A stretch of 64,000 nucleotides of DNA from ZC4RG17 sp035304485 (GTDB lineage Bacteria; Actinomycetota; Acidimicrobiia; Spongiisociales; ZC4RG35), in the NCBI GenBank assembly GCA_035304485.1, contig DATGPZ010000082.1:13185-77184 (forward strand). The letters are read 5' to 3'. The notes beneath the pieces are model-generated. The model did not search any database. It was not told the origin of the DNA and worked only from the letters and a program-made list of their open reading frames with translations. The position numbers and the translations under genes were made by a program. This document shows, in pieces, positions 1 to 9,001 of the stretch (the stretch's first letter is position 1; each line of letters starts with the position of its first letter).

Positions 1-2458
1 GGCGCACTTCCGGGAAGCGGCCTCCGTGTTCGAGCTGCAGGAGTTGGACGAGGAACTCCACGTCGACCAACCCTCCGGGTCCGAGTTTCAGATGGAAGTC
101 CGGGTCTTCACCGATCGGGATCCGTTGCTTTTCGATGCGGGCCTTCATCTGGCGGATCTCGGTCGCGGTGGCGGAGGTGAACTCGCGTTCCCACAGGACT
201 CGGGAAACTAGATCCATGAACCGCTGACCGAGGGCCGGATCACCGCCCCCGGGACGGGCCTTGATCAGCGCCTGGAACTCCCAGGTCTCGGCCCACCTCT
301 CGTAATAGGCGGCAAACGACTCCAAGGACCTCACCAATGGCCCCGACCGGCCCTCGGGTCGCAGATCGGCGTCGAGCTCCCAGGCGACGCCGTCGGCGGC
401 CGGATCGGTCAGCAGCCGTCGGAGCTGAGTTGCACGAGCGGTCGCCGCCGAGCTCTCGAGTCGCCCGTCGTGGACGTACATGAGGTCGAGGTCGGAGGCG
501 TACGACATCTCCATCCCACCCCAGCCGCCCATGGCGATGACGGCGAAGCCGTCCCTGCCGATGAGGTCCACCGCGGCGGCGACGGCCGCATCCGCGGCCG
601 CCGTCAGATCGGCCATCGTCCTCTCGACATCGGCCATACCCAGCAGATCGCGGGCTGCCACCCGGATGAACTGGCGCCGGGCGAAGCGTCGCAAGGTGCC
701 GAGGTGCTCGGATTCGGGCCGGGCGGCCAGACGTTGCCGCAACCGGCGTTCCAGTTCGTCCTTAGGACGGAGGTCGGTCAGCTTCCTGTCGTCGTCGAGG
801 TCCGGCACGAACTCCGGGATGCGGTCGAGATAGCGCCCTAGGAGCCGACTCGAGCCCAGCAGCAGCGCGAGACGCTGCCCCACCACCGGGCGGTCGTGGA
901 GGGTGGTGATCAGTTCGGCGTGGTCGGGCATGTTGGCGGCGAGAAGGCGCAACTGGTCCAACCCCAGGTCAGGGTCCGGGGCGTCGGCCAGCCAGTCGAG
1001 GATCAGGGGGAGCATCTGCTGCATGAGCCGGCTCCGACGCGAAAGTCCCGAAGTCAGCGATTCGAAGGTGCGGACCGCCCGGGCGACGTCTCGGAACCCG
1101 AGGGCCTGTAGTCGCAACTCGGCGCCTTCCCGGCTGAGCCCGGTCGTGGGCGTGGCGGCGAAAGCCTCCAGCAGCGGTCGGAAGTAGAGCGCCTCGTGGA
1201 TCCTCCGCACCCGAGAGCGATGGGTCACCAAATCCTGTTCGAAGGACTCCCGGGCGGTGCTGCCCGCCGTGTCCCGATAGCCCATCGCCCGAGCCAGGCG
1301 GTCTCTTTCCTCGGCGTCGGTGGGAAGTATCTGCGTGGGCCGCAGCTCCCACAGCTGTAGGCGATGCTCCAGTGCCCGGAGCCAGCGGTAGGACTCCGCG
1401 AGCACGACGGCGTCGTCGGGGTCGACGTAACCACCGTCCGCCAACGCCTCCAGCAACCCCAGCGTGCCCGTCTGTCGCAGATCCTCATCGAACCGTCCGT
1501 GGACCAGTTGGAGCATCTGCACGGCGAATTCGATGTCGCGAATTCCGCCGGGAGATCGCTTGATGTCGCCGGGATCGGCTCCGGCTTCCACCCGAGCCTT
1601 GAGGATGCGGATGCTGCGTACCGTGTCGGGATTCAGGGTTTCGGGCCACAGAACCTCTTCCACCAGCTCCTGGAAGTGCTCGCCGACCCCGCGATCGCCT
1701 GCCGCCCACCTGGCCTTCAGCAGGGCCTGGAACTCCCAGGGTTCCGCCCAACGCTCGTAGTAGGAGCGGTAGGCCTCGATCGATCGGGCGAGTGGACCGC
1801 GGCTCCCCTCGGGTCGCAGATCGGGATCGGCTCGCAACACGGCACCGTCGGGGCCGTTGGAGAGTTTACGGAGCAGCGAGGCGGCGGTGCGGGTGGCCAG
1901 CGCTGCCTCGGCCGACCCGCCCTCGAACGCGAACAAGAGGTCGATGTCGGACCAGTAGTTGAGCTCGGTTCCGCCCCACTTGCCCATGGCGATCACGGCC
2001 AGAGGCGGCCCGCCGACCGGAGACTCCTCGGCCAGGGCCCGTTCGACCACCCGATCGGCCATCTCGGAGAGCAGACGCGTTCCTTCTGTCACATCGATGA
2101 CACCGGCACCGTCGTCGCCTGCTACCTGGATCAACGTCGACCGTGCGAGCGACAGCAGGTCCTCATCGGCTCCGAACAGCCACTGCGGGTGGCGAACGAG
2201 CTGCCGCATGAGCTCCTTGCTCAGACCGGCCAGGTGCGCCACACGGCGAGTGGCGACCTCGTCGGCGAGCAGGTCGATGTCGTCGGGCAGAGCCTCCACG
2301 TAGTCGAGAAGACGGTGGATGGCACCGTCCGGGTCGGGGCCGCTCCACACGATCGCCAGCGGCTCGGCTGCGCGCGGATCCGACTCCCAACCGGTCGAAG
2401 CCAGGCGGAGCCGCACATCGCTTCCGAAGGGGGGCAGCCGGTTCATCGAGTCAAACAT
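1..2458 (-). CDS. glnE: Glutamine synthetase adenylyltransferase/adenylyl-removase, 3' end cut by window edge
   Basis: Bifunctional enzyme that adds AMP to, or removes it from, glutamine synthetase and so sets ammonia assimilation in the cytoplasm. About 819 codons are present from the ATG at the complement of 2456-2458; the reading frame is still open at base 1, so only the C-terminal helical end is missing. Two nucleotidyltransferase cores are readable: AMGKWGGTELNYWSDIDLLF near 1930-1990 (deadenylylating half) and AMGGWGGMEMSYASDLDLMY near 480-540 (adenylylating half). Each is followed by a matching LRPEGSRGPL or LRPEGRSGPL motif and an ERWAEPWEFQAL-like motif. This double-core layout is diagnostic of GlnE. 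No partner gene such as glnA or glnB is visible. It is divergent from nadE. Confidence 0.95.
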   Translation of the reverse strand, partial: MFDSMNRLPPFGSDVRLRLASTGWESDPRAAEPLAIVWSGPDPDGAIHRLLDYVEALPDDIDLLADEVATRRVAHLAGLSKELMRQLVRHPQWLFGADEDLLSLARSTLIQVAGDDGAGVIDVTEGTRLLSEMADRVVERALAEESPVGGPPLAVIAMGKWGGTELNYWSDIDLLFAFEGGSAEAALATRTAASLLRKLSNGPDGAVLRADPDLRPEGSRGPLARSIEAYRSYYERWAEPWEFQALLKARWAAGDRGVGEHFQELVEEVLWPETLNPDTVRSIRILKARVEAGADPGDIKRSPGGIRDIEFAVQMLQLVHGRFDEDLRQTGTLGLLEALADGGYVDPDDAVVLAESYRWLRALEHRLQLWELRPTQILPTDAEERDRLARAMGYRDTAGSTARESFEQDLVTHRSRVRRIHEALYFRPLLEAFAATPTTGLSREGAELRLQALGFRDVARAVRTFESLTSGLSRRSRLMQQMLPLILDWLADAPDPDLGLDQLRLLAANMPDHAELITTLHDRPVVGQRLALLLGSSRLLGRYLDRIPEFVPDLDDDRKLTDLRPKDELERRLRQRLAARPESEHLGTLRRFARRQFIRVAARDLLGMADVERTMADLTAAADAAVAAAVDLIGRDGFAVIAMGGWGGMEMSYASDLDLMYVHDGRLESSAATARATQLRRLLTDPAADGVAWELDADLRPEGRSGPLVRSLESFAAYYERWAETWEFQALIKARPGGGDPALGQRFMDLVSRVLWEREFTSATATEIRQMKARIEKQRIPIGEDPDFHLKLGPGGLVDVEFLVQLLQLEHGGRFPEVR

Positions 2459-2546
2459 AGAGTGCCGCGGGTCTGGTGGCGGAAGATCCCCTGCCGGAAG
2501 AGGTCTGGGCGATGGAGCAGGTCGGCGGCGCCTCTAACCTTCCCTC

Positions 2547-4202
2547 ATGGCACTGCGGGTGGCCGGCGCTCAGCTCAACCCCATCGTGGGGGACATCTCC
2601 GGGAACGAGGACAAGGTCACCGAGGCCATGGCGTGGGCCGAGGAAGAAGGCGCCGACGTTCTTCTCCTACCGGAGCTGGCGATAACCGGGTATCCGCCTG
2701 AAGACCTGGTCCTGAGGAGAGAATTCGTCGACGCATCGGTGGCGGCGATCGAGCGGCTGGCCGCCCGTTCCGGGCGTGTCACCACCGTGGTCGGATACGT
2801 CGATCGAGCCCAGCCTGCCCATCGAGGCGCAGCCGACGCGGCTCCTCGCTCGTTGGCGAACGCCGCCGCGGTGATGACGGGAGGACGGCTCCTCGGGAGC
2901 TACCACAAGGTGTTGCTCCCCAATTACGGAGTCTTCGACGAGGACCGCTACTTCGTCCCCGGAGCGGATCCCGGCCGGGTCTGGGAGATCGGGGGAGTGA
3001 CCGCCGGCGTGTCGGTGTGCGAAGACATCTGGTTGGTCGATGGCCCGCCACATCGACAGGCGCAGGCAGGCGCCCAGGTCCTCCTCAACATCAACGCCTC
3101 GCCCTTCCACCGCGGAAAGGCAGCGGAACGCGAACAGATGCTGTCAGAAAGAGCCAAGCGGGCAGGTGCCCCGGTCGTCTATCTCAACATGGTCGGCGGC
3201 CAGGACGAATTGGTGTTCGACGGAGCGAGCGTGGTGATGGCCGCCGATGGGACCCTTCTGCATCGATCCCCGCAGTTCGAGGAGGATCGCTTCCTGGTCG
3301 AGGTGCCGCTCGACGGTGAAGGTCAGCGGATCGGGAAGCTGGCACCCCTCCTCGAACCCAGTGAGGAGATCTATGCCGCCGTCAGCACCGGACTGAGGGA
3401 CTACATCGCCAAGAACGGCTTCGAGTCGGTGATCCTCGGCCTCTCGGGCGGAATCGACTCGGCCATGGTGGCGGTCATCGCTGCGGATGCTCTCGGCCCC
3501 GAGCGGGTGTGGGGGGTATCGATGCCGTCCCGGTTCAGCTCACCTGGGTCGATCGAGGACGCGCGGAAGCTGGCGGAGAATCTGGGGATCCGGTTCGACG
3601 TGGTGGGGATGGACGAGATCTTCGGGACCCACCTGTCCGCCCTGGAACCCCTGTTCGGTGATCGGCCGTTCGGGGTGGCCGAAGAGAATCTCCAGGCGCG
3701 GATTCGGGGAGCCATCCTCATGGCGTTGTCCAACGAGTTCGGCCCAATGGTGCTGGCCACCGGCAACAAGTCCGAGATGGCGGTCGGATACTCGACCATC
3801 TACGGCGACATGGTGGGCGGCTTCGCTCCGATCAAGGACGTGTTCAAGACGACGCTCTACGAACTCGCCGAGTGGCGGAACCGCCACGAGGAGGTGGTGC
3901 CGCGGGCGACGATCGAGAAGCCGCCGTCGGCAGAGCTCCGGCCCGATCAGACCGATCAAGATTCCCTTCCTCCGTACGCATTGCTGGACGAGGTCCTCGA
4001 CCGCTATATCGAGAGGGACATGGGCGCCGACGAGATCATCGCCGACGGATTCGATGCCGGCGTGGTCCACGAGGTGCTGCGCATGGTGGACCGAGCTGAG
4101 TACAAGCGCCGGCAGGCGGCGCCGGGAGTGAAGATCACGGTGAAAGCGTTCGGAAAGGACCGTCGCTTGCCGATAACCAACCGATTCCGGAGTCAGTCAT
4201 GA
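2547..4202 (+). CDS. nadE: Glutamine-dependent NAD+ synthetase
   Basis: Makes NAD+ from nicotinate adenine dinucleotide, ATP and glutamine-derived ammonia, the last step of NAD biosynthesis. The 551-aa protein has an N-terminal nitrilase-type glutaminase domain (about residues 3-260) with the expected triad E43 (LPELAITGYP), K121 (YHKVLLPNYG) and C158 (VSVCEDIW). A C-terminal synthetase domain follows, with the P-loop SGGIDS at 300-305. Length and order match the bacterial two-domain enzyme. The ATG at 2547 starts directly at the nitrilase strand MALRVAGAQLNP. Its stop overlaps the start of the following aminotransferase gene (ATGA at 4199-4202), so the two are probably translated together. 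Confidence 0.97.
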   Translation: MALRVAGAQLNPIVGDISGNEDKVTEAMAWAEEEGADVLLLPELAITGYPPEDLVLRREFVDASVAAIERLAARSGRVTTVVGYVDRAQPAHRGAADAAPRSLANAAAVMTGGRLLGSYHKVLLPNYGVFDEDRYFVPGADPGRVWEIGGVTAGVSVCEDIWLVDGPPHRQAQAGAQVLLNINASPFHRGKAAEREQMLSERAKRAGAPVVYLNMVGGQDELVFDGASVVMAADGTLLHRSPQFEEDRFLVEVPLDGEGQRIGKLAPLLEPSEEIYAAVSTGLRDYIAKNGFESVILGLSGGIDSAMVAVIAADALGPERVWGVSMPSRFSSPGSIEDARKLAENLGIRFDVVGMDEIFGTHLSALEPLFGDRPFGVAEENLQARIRGAILMALSNEFGPMVLATGNKSEMAVGYSTIYGDMVGGFAPIKDVFKTTLYELAEWRNRHEEVVPRATIEKPPSAELRPDQTDQDSLPPYALLDEVLDRYIERDMGADEIIADGFDAGVVHEVLRMVDRAEYKRRQAAPGVKITVKAFGKDRRLPITNRFRSQS

Positions 4203-4990
4203 AACCCATCGTTCTGGTCGACGGGCATCGGGACGCTCAGGTCCCCGCCACCGATTCCTCGGTTCTGCGAGGTGACGGCTGTTTCGAGGCCATACGCTCC
4301 TACGGTGGACGCCTCTTCCGCCTGGATCCCCACCTCGACCGCCTCGAGAGGAGTGCGGCCGCACTGGATCTGCCGATGCCGGATCGCGGTCGGATCGCCG
4401 CATGGGCAGAGGAAGTGGCAGCCGAGAGTGGCGATTCGGTGGTGCGGGTGGTCATCACCCGGGGCGGTGCGATCCCCGGGGCACCGGGCGATGGCCGATG
4501 CGTCGTGATAGCCCACGATGCGTCACCGGTGGGCCCGGTCACACTGTGGCCCGTGCGGGCTCCCTGGCACCCGGCCGGACGGGAATGGGAACTCGCAGGT
4601 GCCAAGACCATCTCCTATGCCGCGAATCTGGCCGCCGGCCGTCGGGCTCAGAAGCACGGCGCCGACGATGCCCTGCTGCTGTCAGACGACGGGACCGTGC
4701 TCGAGGGTCCTACGTTCGCCGTGGCATGGTGCCGCGACGGAGAGGTGATGACCCCGCCGCTTTCGCTCGGCATCCTCGACTCGATCACCCGCCGGGCGGT
4801 GCTCGAGGTGTGGCCCGACGTGATCGAGAAGACCGACGTCCTCGAGGCCGTGCTGGAGGCAGATGAGGTGTTCGTGATGTCGACGGTCAAGGAGGTGTCT
4901 CCTGTCGTCGCCATCGGCGACAAGCGGTTCGAGCCCGGGCCGGTCACCCGGGAGGTCCATCAGCGATTCAGAGCGCTGGTAGGGCAGTGA
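4199..4990 (+). CDS. Aminotransferase class IV (PabC/IlvE-like)
   Basis: PLP enzyme of the fold-type IV family, which contains branched-chain aminotransferases, D-amino acid aminotransferases and aminodeoxychorismate lyase. In the 263-aa protein the Schiff-base lysine is K136 in the motif GAKTISYAAN. The conserved EG that begins the phosphate-binding segment is in TVLEGPTFAVAW (E169). The N-terminal RGDGCFEAIRSYGG segment is typical of the family. A serine-threonine-like pocket residue cannot be assigned by eye, so lyase versus aminotransferase is undecided; the short length and SYAANLAA motif lean to the PabC side. It is coupled to nadE by a 4-bp overlap, and its 3' end overlaps the convergent M23 peptidase gene by about 31 bp. 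Confidence 0.85.
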   Translation: MKPIVLVDGHRDAQVPATDSSVLRGDGCFEAIRSYGGRLFRLDPHLDRLERSAAALDLPMPDRGRIAAWAEEVAAESGDSVVRVVITRGGAIPGAPGDGRCVVIAHDASPVGPVTLWPVRAPWHPAGREWELAGAKTISYAANLAAGRRAQKHGADDALLLSDDGTVLEGPTFAVAWCRDGEVMTPPLSLGILDSITRRAVLEVWPDVIEKTDVLEAVLEADEVFVMSTVKEVSPVVAIGDKRFEPGPVTREVHQRFRALVGQ

Positions 4991-6303
4991 GGCCGGGGGA
5001 TCCACCCCAGCCAGGCGACGAGTGTCTCGGCGGCCTCGGCCCGGGTCAGTTGGGCTGAATCGTTCGGTAGGTCCAGGCACAGAGCGGCGCCGTCGAGACG
5101 CGAGAAGACCTCGACAGCGGATTCAGCGGAGGCGTCGTCACCGGATCGGAGCGACGCCAGCATCCGAACCAGGTCCAGCTCGGTGAGCTCGTCACACGCC
5201 GGCTCGCAGTTCGGGTCGCCGCCCACCACCGCCTGGAGCCAGGTAGCAACGACCTGTCCGGTGGCGGGATCATCTGGGCAGGCGCCGATTCCCTCTCCGC
5301 ACCAAACCGGAGCGCCCCGGGTGAGCAGCAGGTCGAGGGGGCGGACGGCATCGCTGGTCTCGACGTCGATGAAGGCACCCTCGAAGGTGGGATGGACCTG
5401 CTCGGCTGCTTCGAGGCTGGCACGCGGGTCCACCGACGTACCGGAAGGGTCGCGTAGTTCGAAATGCAGGTGATGTTCCGTGGTCTCGGCGTTGCCCGAG
5501 TCACCGTTCCATCCGATCACCTCGCCGGCTTTCACACGGTCGCCTTCCCTGAGATCGGGACGGATCCCGATACCGCTGCCGTCGTCGGTCCCGGCCGTGT
5601 CGTTGTTGAGATGGATGTAGAGCGTGGACCATCCGTCGTCGTGGCCGATGTGGACTCGATACCCGGAGATCCCGGTGTCTCCAGCGATCCGGGTGACGGT
5701 TCCGTCGGCCGCCGCCACCACGGGCTGCAGATGGGGAGCCGCGATGTCGTTTCCGAGGTGCAGGCGTCGCCCACCGTCCCGGGCGGCGCCGAAGGGTGAT
5801 CCGATGTAGCCCTGTCCGGCGAGTGGAAACACGAGCGGATAGACGAAGGGTGTGTCGCACGGAGGCTCCGCCGGGGCCGTAGTGGTCGTGGTGGCCTCTT
5901 CGGTGGTGGGAGGGGCGGTCGTGGTGGGAACGCTGGTGGACGGAGTCGCTGCCTCGGTGGTGGAGGTGGTGCCCGTGGAGTCGGGCGTGGTCTGAGGTTC
6001 GGTCGATTCGGTGGGCGCTGTGGTCGTCGAGGTGGGAGCAGGGGTGGTGGTCGAGGGTGGGTCGGAGGCGACCGTGGTAGAAGACGAAGACGTCGTGGGG
6101 GTCGTCGTCGATGTGGTGCTCGACGTGGTGGTCGACGTCGTGGTCGATGTGCTCGACGTGGTGGTGTCGGCGAAGAGGTCGTCGATGGTGACCGGGGGAC
6201 ACATGGTCGACTCGGAGCCCCCGGCAGGTGCGATCGCCCACCCGCCGAGAAGCAGGAGGGTCACCACCGATACGACTGCGAGACCGTTTACCCTTTCCCC
6301 CAT
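4960..6303 (-). CDS. Secreted M23 (LytM) peptidase with Thr-rich linker and SLH-like tail
   Basis: Predicted exported peptidoglycan or protein endopeptidase of 447 aa. A signal peptide or anchor covers about residues 7-28 (LAVVSVVTLLLLGGWAIAPA). A linker of roughly 100 residues made almost entirely of T, S and P follows, then an M23 domain with zinc-site motifs RRLHLGNDIAAP and HHLHFELRDP, both intact. The C-terminal ~130 residues hold a degenerate S-layer-homology-like stretch (FEGAFIDVETSDAVRPLD, then GACPDDPATGQVVATWL). SLH repeats bind cell-wall polymers, so the tail may tether the enzyme; this is inference from weak similarity. A single gene, convergent with the upstream aminotransferase gene. 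Confidence 0.9.
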   Translation of the reverse strand: MGERVNGLAVVSVVTLLLLGGWAIAPAGGSESTMCPPVTIDDLFADTTTSSTSTTTSTTTSSTTSTTTPTTSSSSTTVASDPPSTTTPAPTSTTTAPTESTEPQTTPDSTGTTSTTEAATPSTSVPTTTAPPTTEEATTTTTAPAEPPCDTPFVYPLVFPLAGQGYIGSPFGAARDGGRRLHLGNDIAAPHLQPVVAAADGTVTRIAGDTGISGYRVHIGHDDGWSTLYIHLNNDTAGTDDGSGIGIRPDLREGDRVKAGEVIGWNGDSGNAETTEHHLHFELRDPSGTSVDPRASLEAAEQVHPTFEGAFIDVETSDAVRPLDLLLTRGAPVWCGEGIGACPDDPATGQVVATWLQAVVGGDPNCEPACDELTELDLVRMLASLRSGDDASAESAVEVFSRLDGAALCLDLPNDSAQLTRAEAAETLVAWLGWIPRPHCPTSALNR

Positions 6304-6399
6304 GCCGGTGCCAGGCTACCCGACCACGGCCGAAACTGTCATCGCGGGAACCAAAGCGACGATGACCGGCGTTGAGGGGACAAGAGGAGACAAGATCGC

Positions 6400-6912
6400 A
6401 TGAAAAGGACAATCGTCACCGCCACTCTCCTGATGGGAGTTGTTCTGGTGTTGGGGGCGTGCGATTCCGACGAGGCCCAGATCACCACCACGACGCTCGA
6501 CGCTTCGCTGTTGACCACGACCACCACTGTCCCTGACCAGTCCAGCGAGACCACTCAGGCGCCCGGCACCACCCAGCCTCCGGCCGATCAGATCGAGAGC
6601 TGGGAAGTGATCAATCGCACCTCCGATGAGGAAGGCGAGACCCTCTACATCCTCGTGCCTCCCGGCAACTACTCCGACGTCAGCATCGAGAACTTCCTCG
6701 GCACCCTCCTGGAGGAGGAGGCAGCCGTCGCGGGGGTCGAGGTGTTCGACGATCGAGCGGCTCTAGACGCAGCCCTGATCGATGAGAGCGAACGCACCGA
6801 CGAACAGACCGCCCTCATCGACGAGCACCACCTGGTGAGTCTGAGGGAGGGACGTCAGGTCGATTTCCAGGGGCCGATGTCGGACTACTCGGACTTCGTC
6901 CTCGGCTCCTGA
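6400..6912 (+). CDS. Putative lipoprotein, function unknown
   Basis: A 170-aa protein with a lipoprotein signal peptide: MKRTIVTATLLMGVVLVLGAC, with lipobox LGAC and lipidated Cys21. A Thr/Ser/Gln/Pro linker spans about residues 28-66. The acidic C-terminal domain (about 67-170) includes ILVPPGNYSDVSIENFL and matches no family I can name. It starts about 100 bp from the divergent M23 gene, which carries a similar Thr-rich linker, so both products probably sit outside the membrane. It ends 2 bp before the convergent mgtE. Coding is supported by the clear signal peptide and continuous high-GC codon use. Confidence 0.8.
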   Translation: MKRTIVTATLLMGVVLVLGACDSDEAQITTTTLDASLLTTTTTVPDQSSETTQAPGTTQPPADQIESWEVINRTSDEEGETLYILVPPGNYSDVSIENFLGTLLEEEAAVAGVEVFDDRAALDAALIDESERTDEQTALIDEHHLVSLREGRQVDFQGPMSDYSDFVLGS

Positions 6913-6914
6913 GC

Positions 6915-8321
6915 TCAGAGAACGAGGCTGGCGACGAGGAGAAAGCCTCCGAAGCCCATCACGTCGGTGACGAACGTGAGAAAGATCGAGGAGGCGAGTG
7001 CCGGATCCAGCCCCAACCTGCGCAGCAGCAGCGGTATGGCCGCGCCGACCGTGGTGGCGACCGACAGGCTCGCCATGACCGCCAGCCCGATCGCCAACGC
7101 GATTCGGAGCGTGGATATGCCCTTTCCGTCCAGCACTTCGGATGCCACCAGCAGGTAGGTCACGAGCCCCGCAGCCAGTGATACCCCCAGCCCGACGAGC
7201 AGTCCGATTCTGAGTTGACGGCCGAGGATGGCGATGATCCTCGACACAGGAACGTCGTCGGAGGCGAGGGAGCGGATCACGACCGCCAGGCTCTGGGTTC
7301 CGGCGTTGCCTCCCAAGAGCGCCACCACTGGCATCAAGGCGGCCAGCACCGGGATTCGGGTGATGATCCCGGTTTGCTGTTCGATCACCAGCGCCACCGC
7401 GAGGCCCAGGAGCAGGTTTATCAACAGCCAGGGGAGGCGCATCCGGGCCGACCGAAGCACGTTCGAGTAGACGTTCTCCTCCGCGCCGGCGCCGACTGCG
7501 GTGGCGAAGTCCTCCGACGCCTCCTCCTGAACGGCTTCCAGCACGGCGTCGGTGGTCACCATCCCCAGCAGCCGCCCGTCGTCGTCGGTGACCGGGACCC
7601 CGAAGAGGTGGTATCGCTGCACCAGCTCGGCCACTTCCTCCCGGTCGGCGAAAGCGGTCACCGAGACCGGATCGGCCACCATCGCCTCGTCGAGACCCGA
7701 ACCGGGCCGCTCGAACACGAGGTCCCGGAAGGAGATGACGCCTTTGAGCCTGTGATCGTCGTCGATCACGTACACGTATGACAGGTCATCCAGCTCGTCG
7801 TTGAGGACCCGAATGCGCTCGATCGCCTCTCCCACCGTCAGACCGATGGGAAGGACGGCGACGTCCTGGCTCATCAGCCCACCGGCGGAGTCGGGGGGAT
7901 AGACGAGGAGGCGACGGACCGCGTCTGCCTCCTCGGAGCTCATGGCTCCGAGAACGACCTCGGCTGCATCCTCGGGGAGCTCGCCGATCAAGTCGGCGGC
8001 GTCCTCGGGGTCCATGCTGTCGAGGGCCGATGCGGCCGTTTCGACTGGAAGCTCGACGAGGATGTCGGCTGCCAGCTCGGGTGAGATCTCTTCCAAGATC
8101 ACGGCCGCGTCACCCGGCTCCATGTCTCCGAGGAGTTCCACGGCCGCTTCCTCGGACAGCTCCTCCAACACGTCGGCGGCGTCGCCAGGGACCGACTCGA
8201 CCAGGGCTTCCCATTCGGCCGGGCGCGTCTCGAGGTATTCCTCGACCTCTTCCCGGTCGACGCGTGCTGCTCGCAGCAAGGCGCGGGCGAGACGGCGCGG
8301 GCTCTGGAGCCGGAGCTTCAT
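6915..8321 (-). CDS. mgtE: Magnesium transporter MgtE
   Basis: Mg2+ channel of the inner membrane, gated by cytoplasmic Mg2+. The 468-aa protein shows the full family order: an N-terminal acidic helical MgtE-N domain with repeated segments such as LGDMEPGDAAVILEEI and LIGELPEDAAEVVLGAM (about residues 30-130), a CBS pair (about 135-255), and a C-terminal domain with five hydrophobic helices from about residue 290. The pore-region motif LLGGNAGTQSLAVVIRSLA is intact. Length is typical. I looked for an M-box riboswitch in the 120 bp upstream and could not make one out. Confidence 0.95.
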   Translation of the reverse strand: MKLRLQSPRRLARALLRAARVDREEVEEYLETRPAEWEALVESVPGDAADVLEELSEEAAVELLGDMEPGDAAVILEEISPELAADILVELPVETAASALDSMDPEDAADLIGELPEDAAEVVLGAMSSEEADAVRRLLVYPPDSAGGLMSQDVAVLPIGLTVGEAIERIRVLNDELDDLSYVYVIDDDHRLKGVISFRDLVFERPGSGLDEAMVADPVSVTAFADREEVAELVQRYHLFGVPVTDDDGRLLGMVTTDAVLEAVQEEASEDFATAVGAGAEENVYSNVLRSARMRLPWLLINLLLGLAVALVIEQQTGIITRIPVLAALMPVVALLGGNAGTQSLAVVIRSLASDDVPVSRIIAILGRQLRIGLLVGLGVSLAAGLVTYLLVASEVLDGKGISTLRIALAIGLAVMASLSVATTVGAAIPLLLRRLGLDPALASSIFLTFVTDVMGFGGFLLVASLVL

Positions 8322-8448
8322 AGGTGGGTCAGATTAAGGGCAAGCGCGTGCGGAGACGCGTCAGGCTCGGCACCGTCCGTGCGGCACCGATCACGGTCCG
8401 ATGTGGATCGTCCCTAGCCGCCCGCGCGCCGGTGGGGCAGAGCGAACT

Positions 8449-8925
8449 TCATTCGCGATAGGGCTCGACTGCCTTTATCTCTACCGCGAACTCACCACCG
8501 GGTGCTTTGTAGGTGACCTTGTCGCCCACCCGCTTGCCCATCAGCGCCGATCCCAGTGGGCCGTCCGGTGAGGCCAGGAGCAATCCCGGCACCTTGTTCT
8601 CCACCGTGGCCACGAAGTACTGCAATTCGTCACCGTCGTCGTCCACCACGGTGACCACACTGCCGATCTGGACTGTGCCGTCGTCGGTCGCTTCACGGAC
8701 CTCTGCTCGCTGCAGGAGAGCTTCGATCTGGCGAATACGAGCCTCCATGAGACCCTGGTCGTTCTTGGCGGCGTCGTAATCGGCGTTCTCGCGCAGGTCG
8801 CCATGGGACCGCGCCTCGGCGATGCGGGCTTCGATCTCCGCTCGACCCTCGGTCTTGAGATGCTCGAGCTCACGGGTGAGTTTCTCGTGAGCTTCGGGAG
8901 TAAGCCAGGTGGTCTCTTCCTTCAT
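8449..8925 (-). CDS. greA: Transcription elongation factor GreA
   Basis: Rescues backtracked RNA polymerase by stimulating cleavage of the nascent transcript. The 158-aa protein has the N-terminal coiled coil with the acidic tip motif SHGDLRENADYDAAKNDQG (about residues 40-58), then the C-terminal FKBP-like domain with SPDGPLGSALMGKRVGDKV. Length is exactly that of the family. Single-gene unit; selD begins 76 bp away on the opposite strand, so both promoters lie in 8926-9001. Confidence 0.96.
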   Translation of the reverse strand: MKEETTWLTPEAHEKLTRELEHLKTEGRAEIEARIAEARSHGDLRENADYDAAKNDQGLMEARIRQIEALLQRAEVREATDDGTVQIGSVVTVVDDDGDELQYFVATVENKVPGLLLASPDGPLGSALMGKRVGDKVTYKAPGGEFAVEIKAVEPYRE

Positions 8926-9001
8926 GAGCGCGAAACGTTAGAGCTGCGCAGGCCCTACGGCTACTTCATCGGGCCGGGGTCAGAGGCGATACCGTGGAGA
9001 C

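Noticed and set aside
1364..2701. A 445-codon plus-strand open frame opposite glnE
   Set aside because: It is antisense to the glnE core, with no recognisable domain; glnE carries both nucleotidyltransferase motifs on the other strand.
5866..6180. Short repeated units that might look like a CRISPR or satellite
   Set aside because: They are codons of the Thr/Ser linker of the M23 peptidase; there are no equal-length repeats and spacers.
8322..8448. Possible Mg2+ (M-box) riboswitch before mgtE
   Set aside because: The conserved core of the M-box could not be found in the 120 bp upstream; only G+C-rich sequence with weak hairpins is seen.
8926..9001. A tRNA-Sec gene next to selD
   Set aside because: No tRNA cloverleaf or CCA-type acceptor could be fitted here or in the other short gaps nearby; selC must lie elsewhere.
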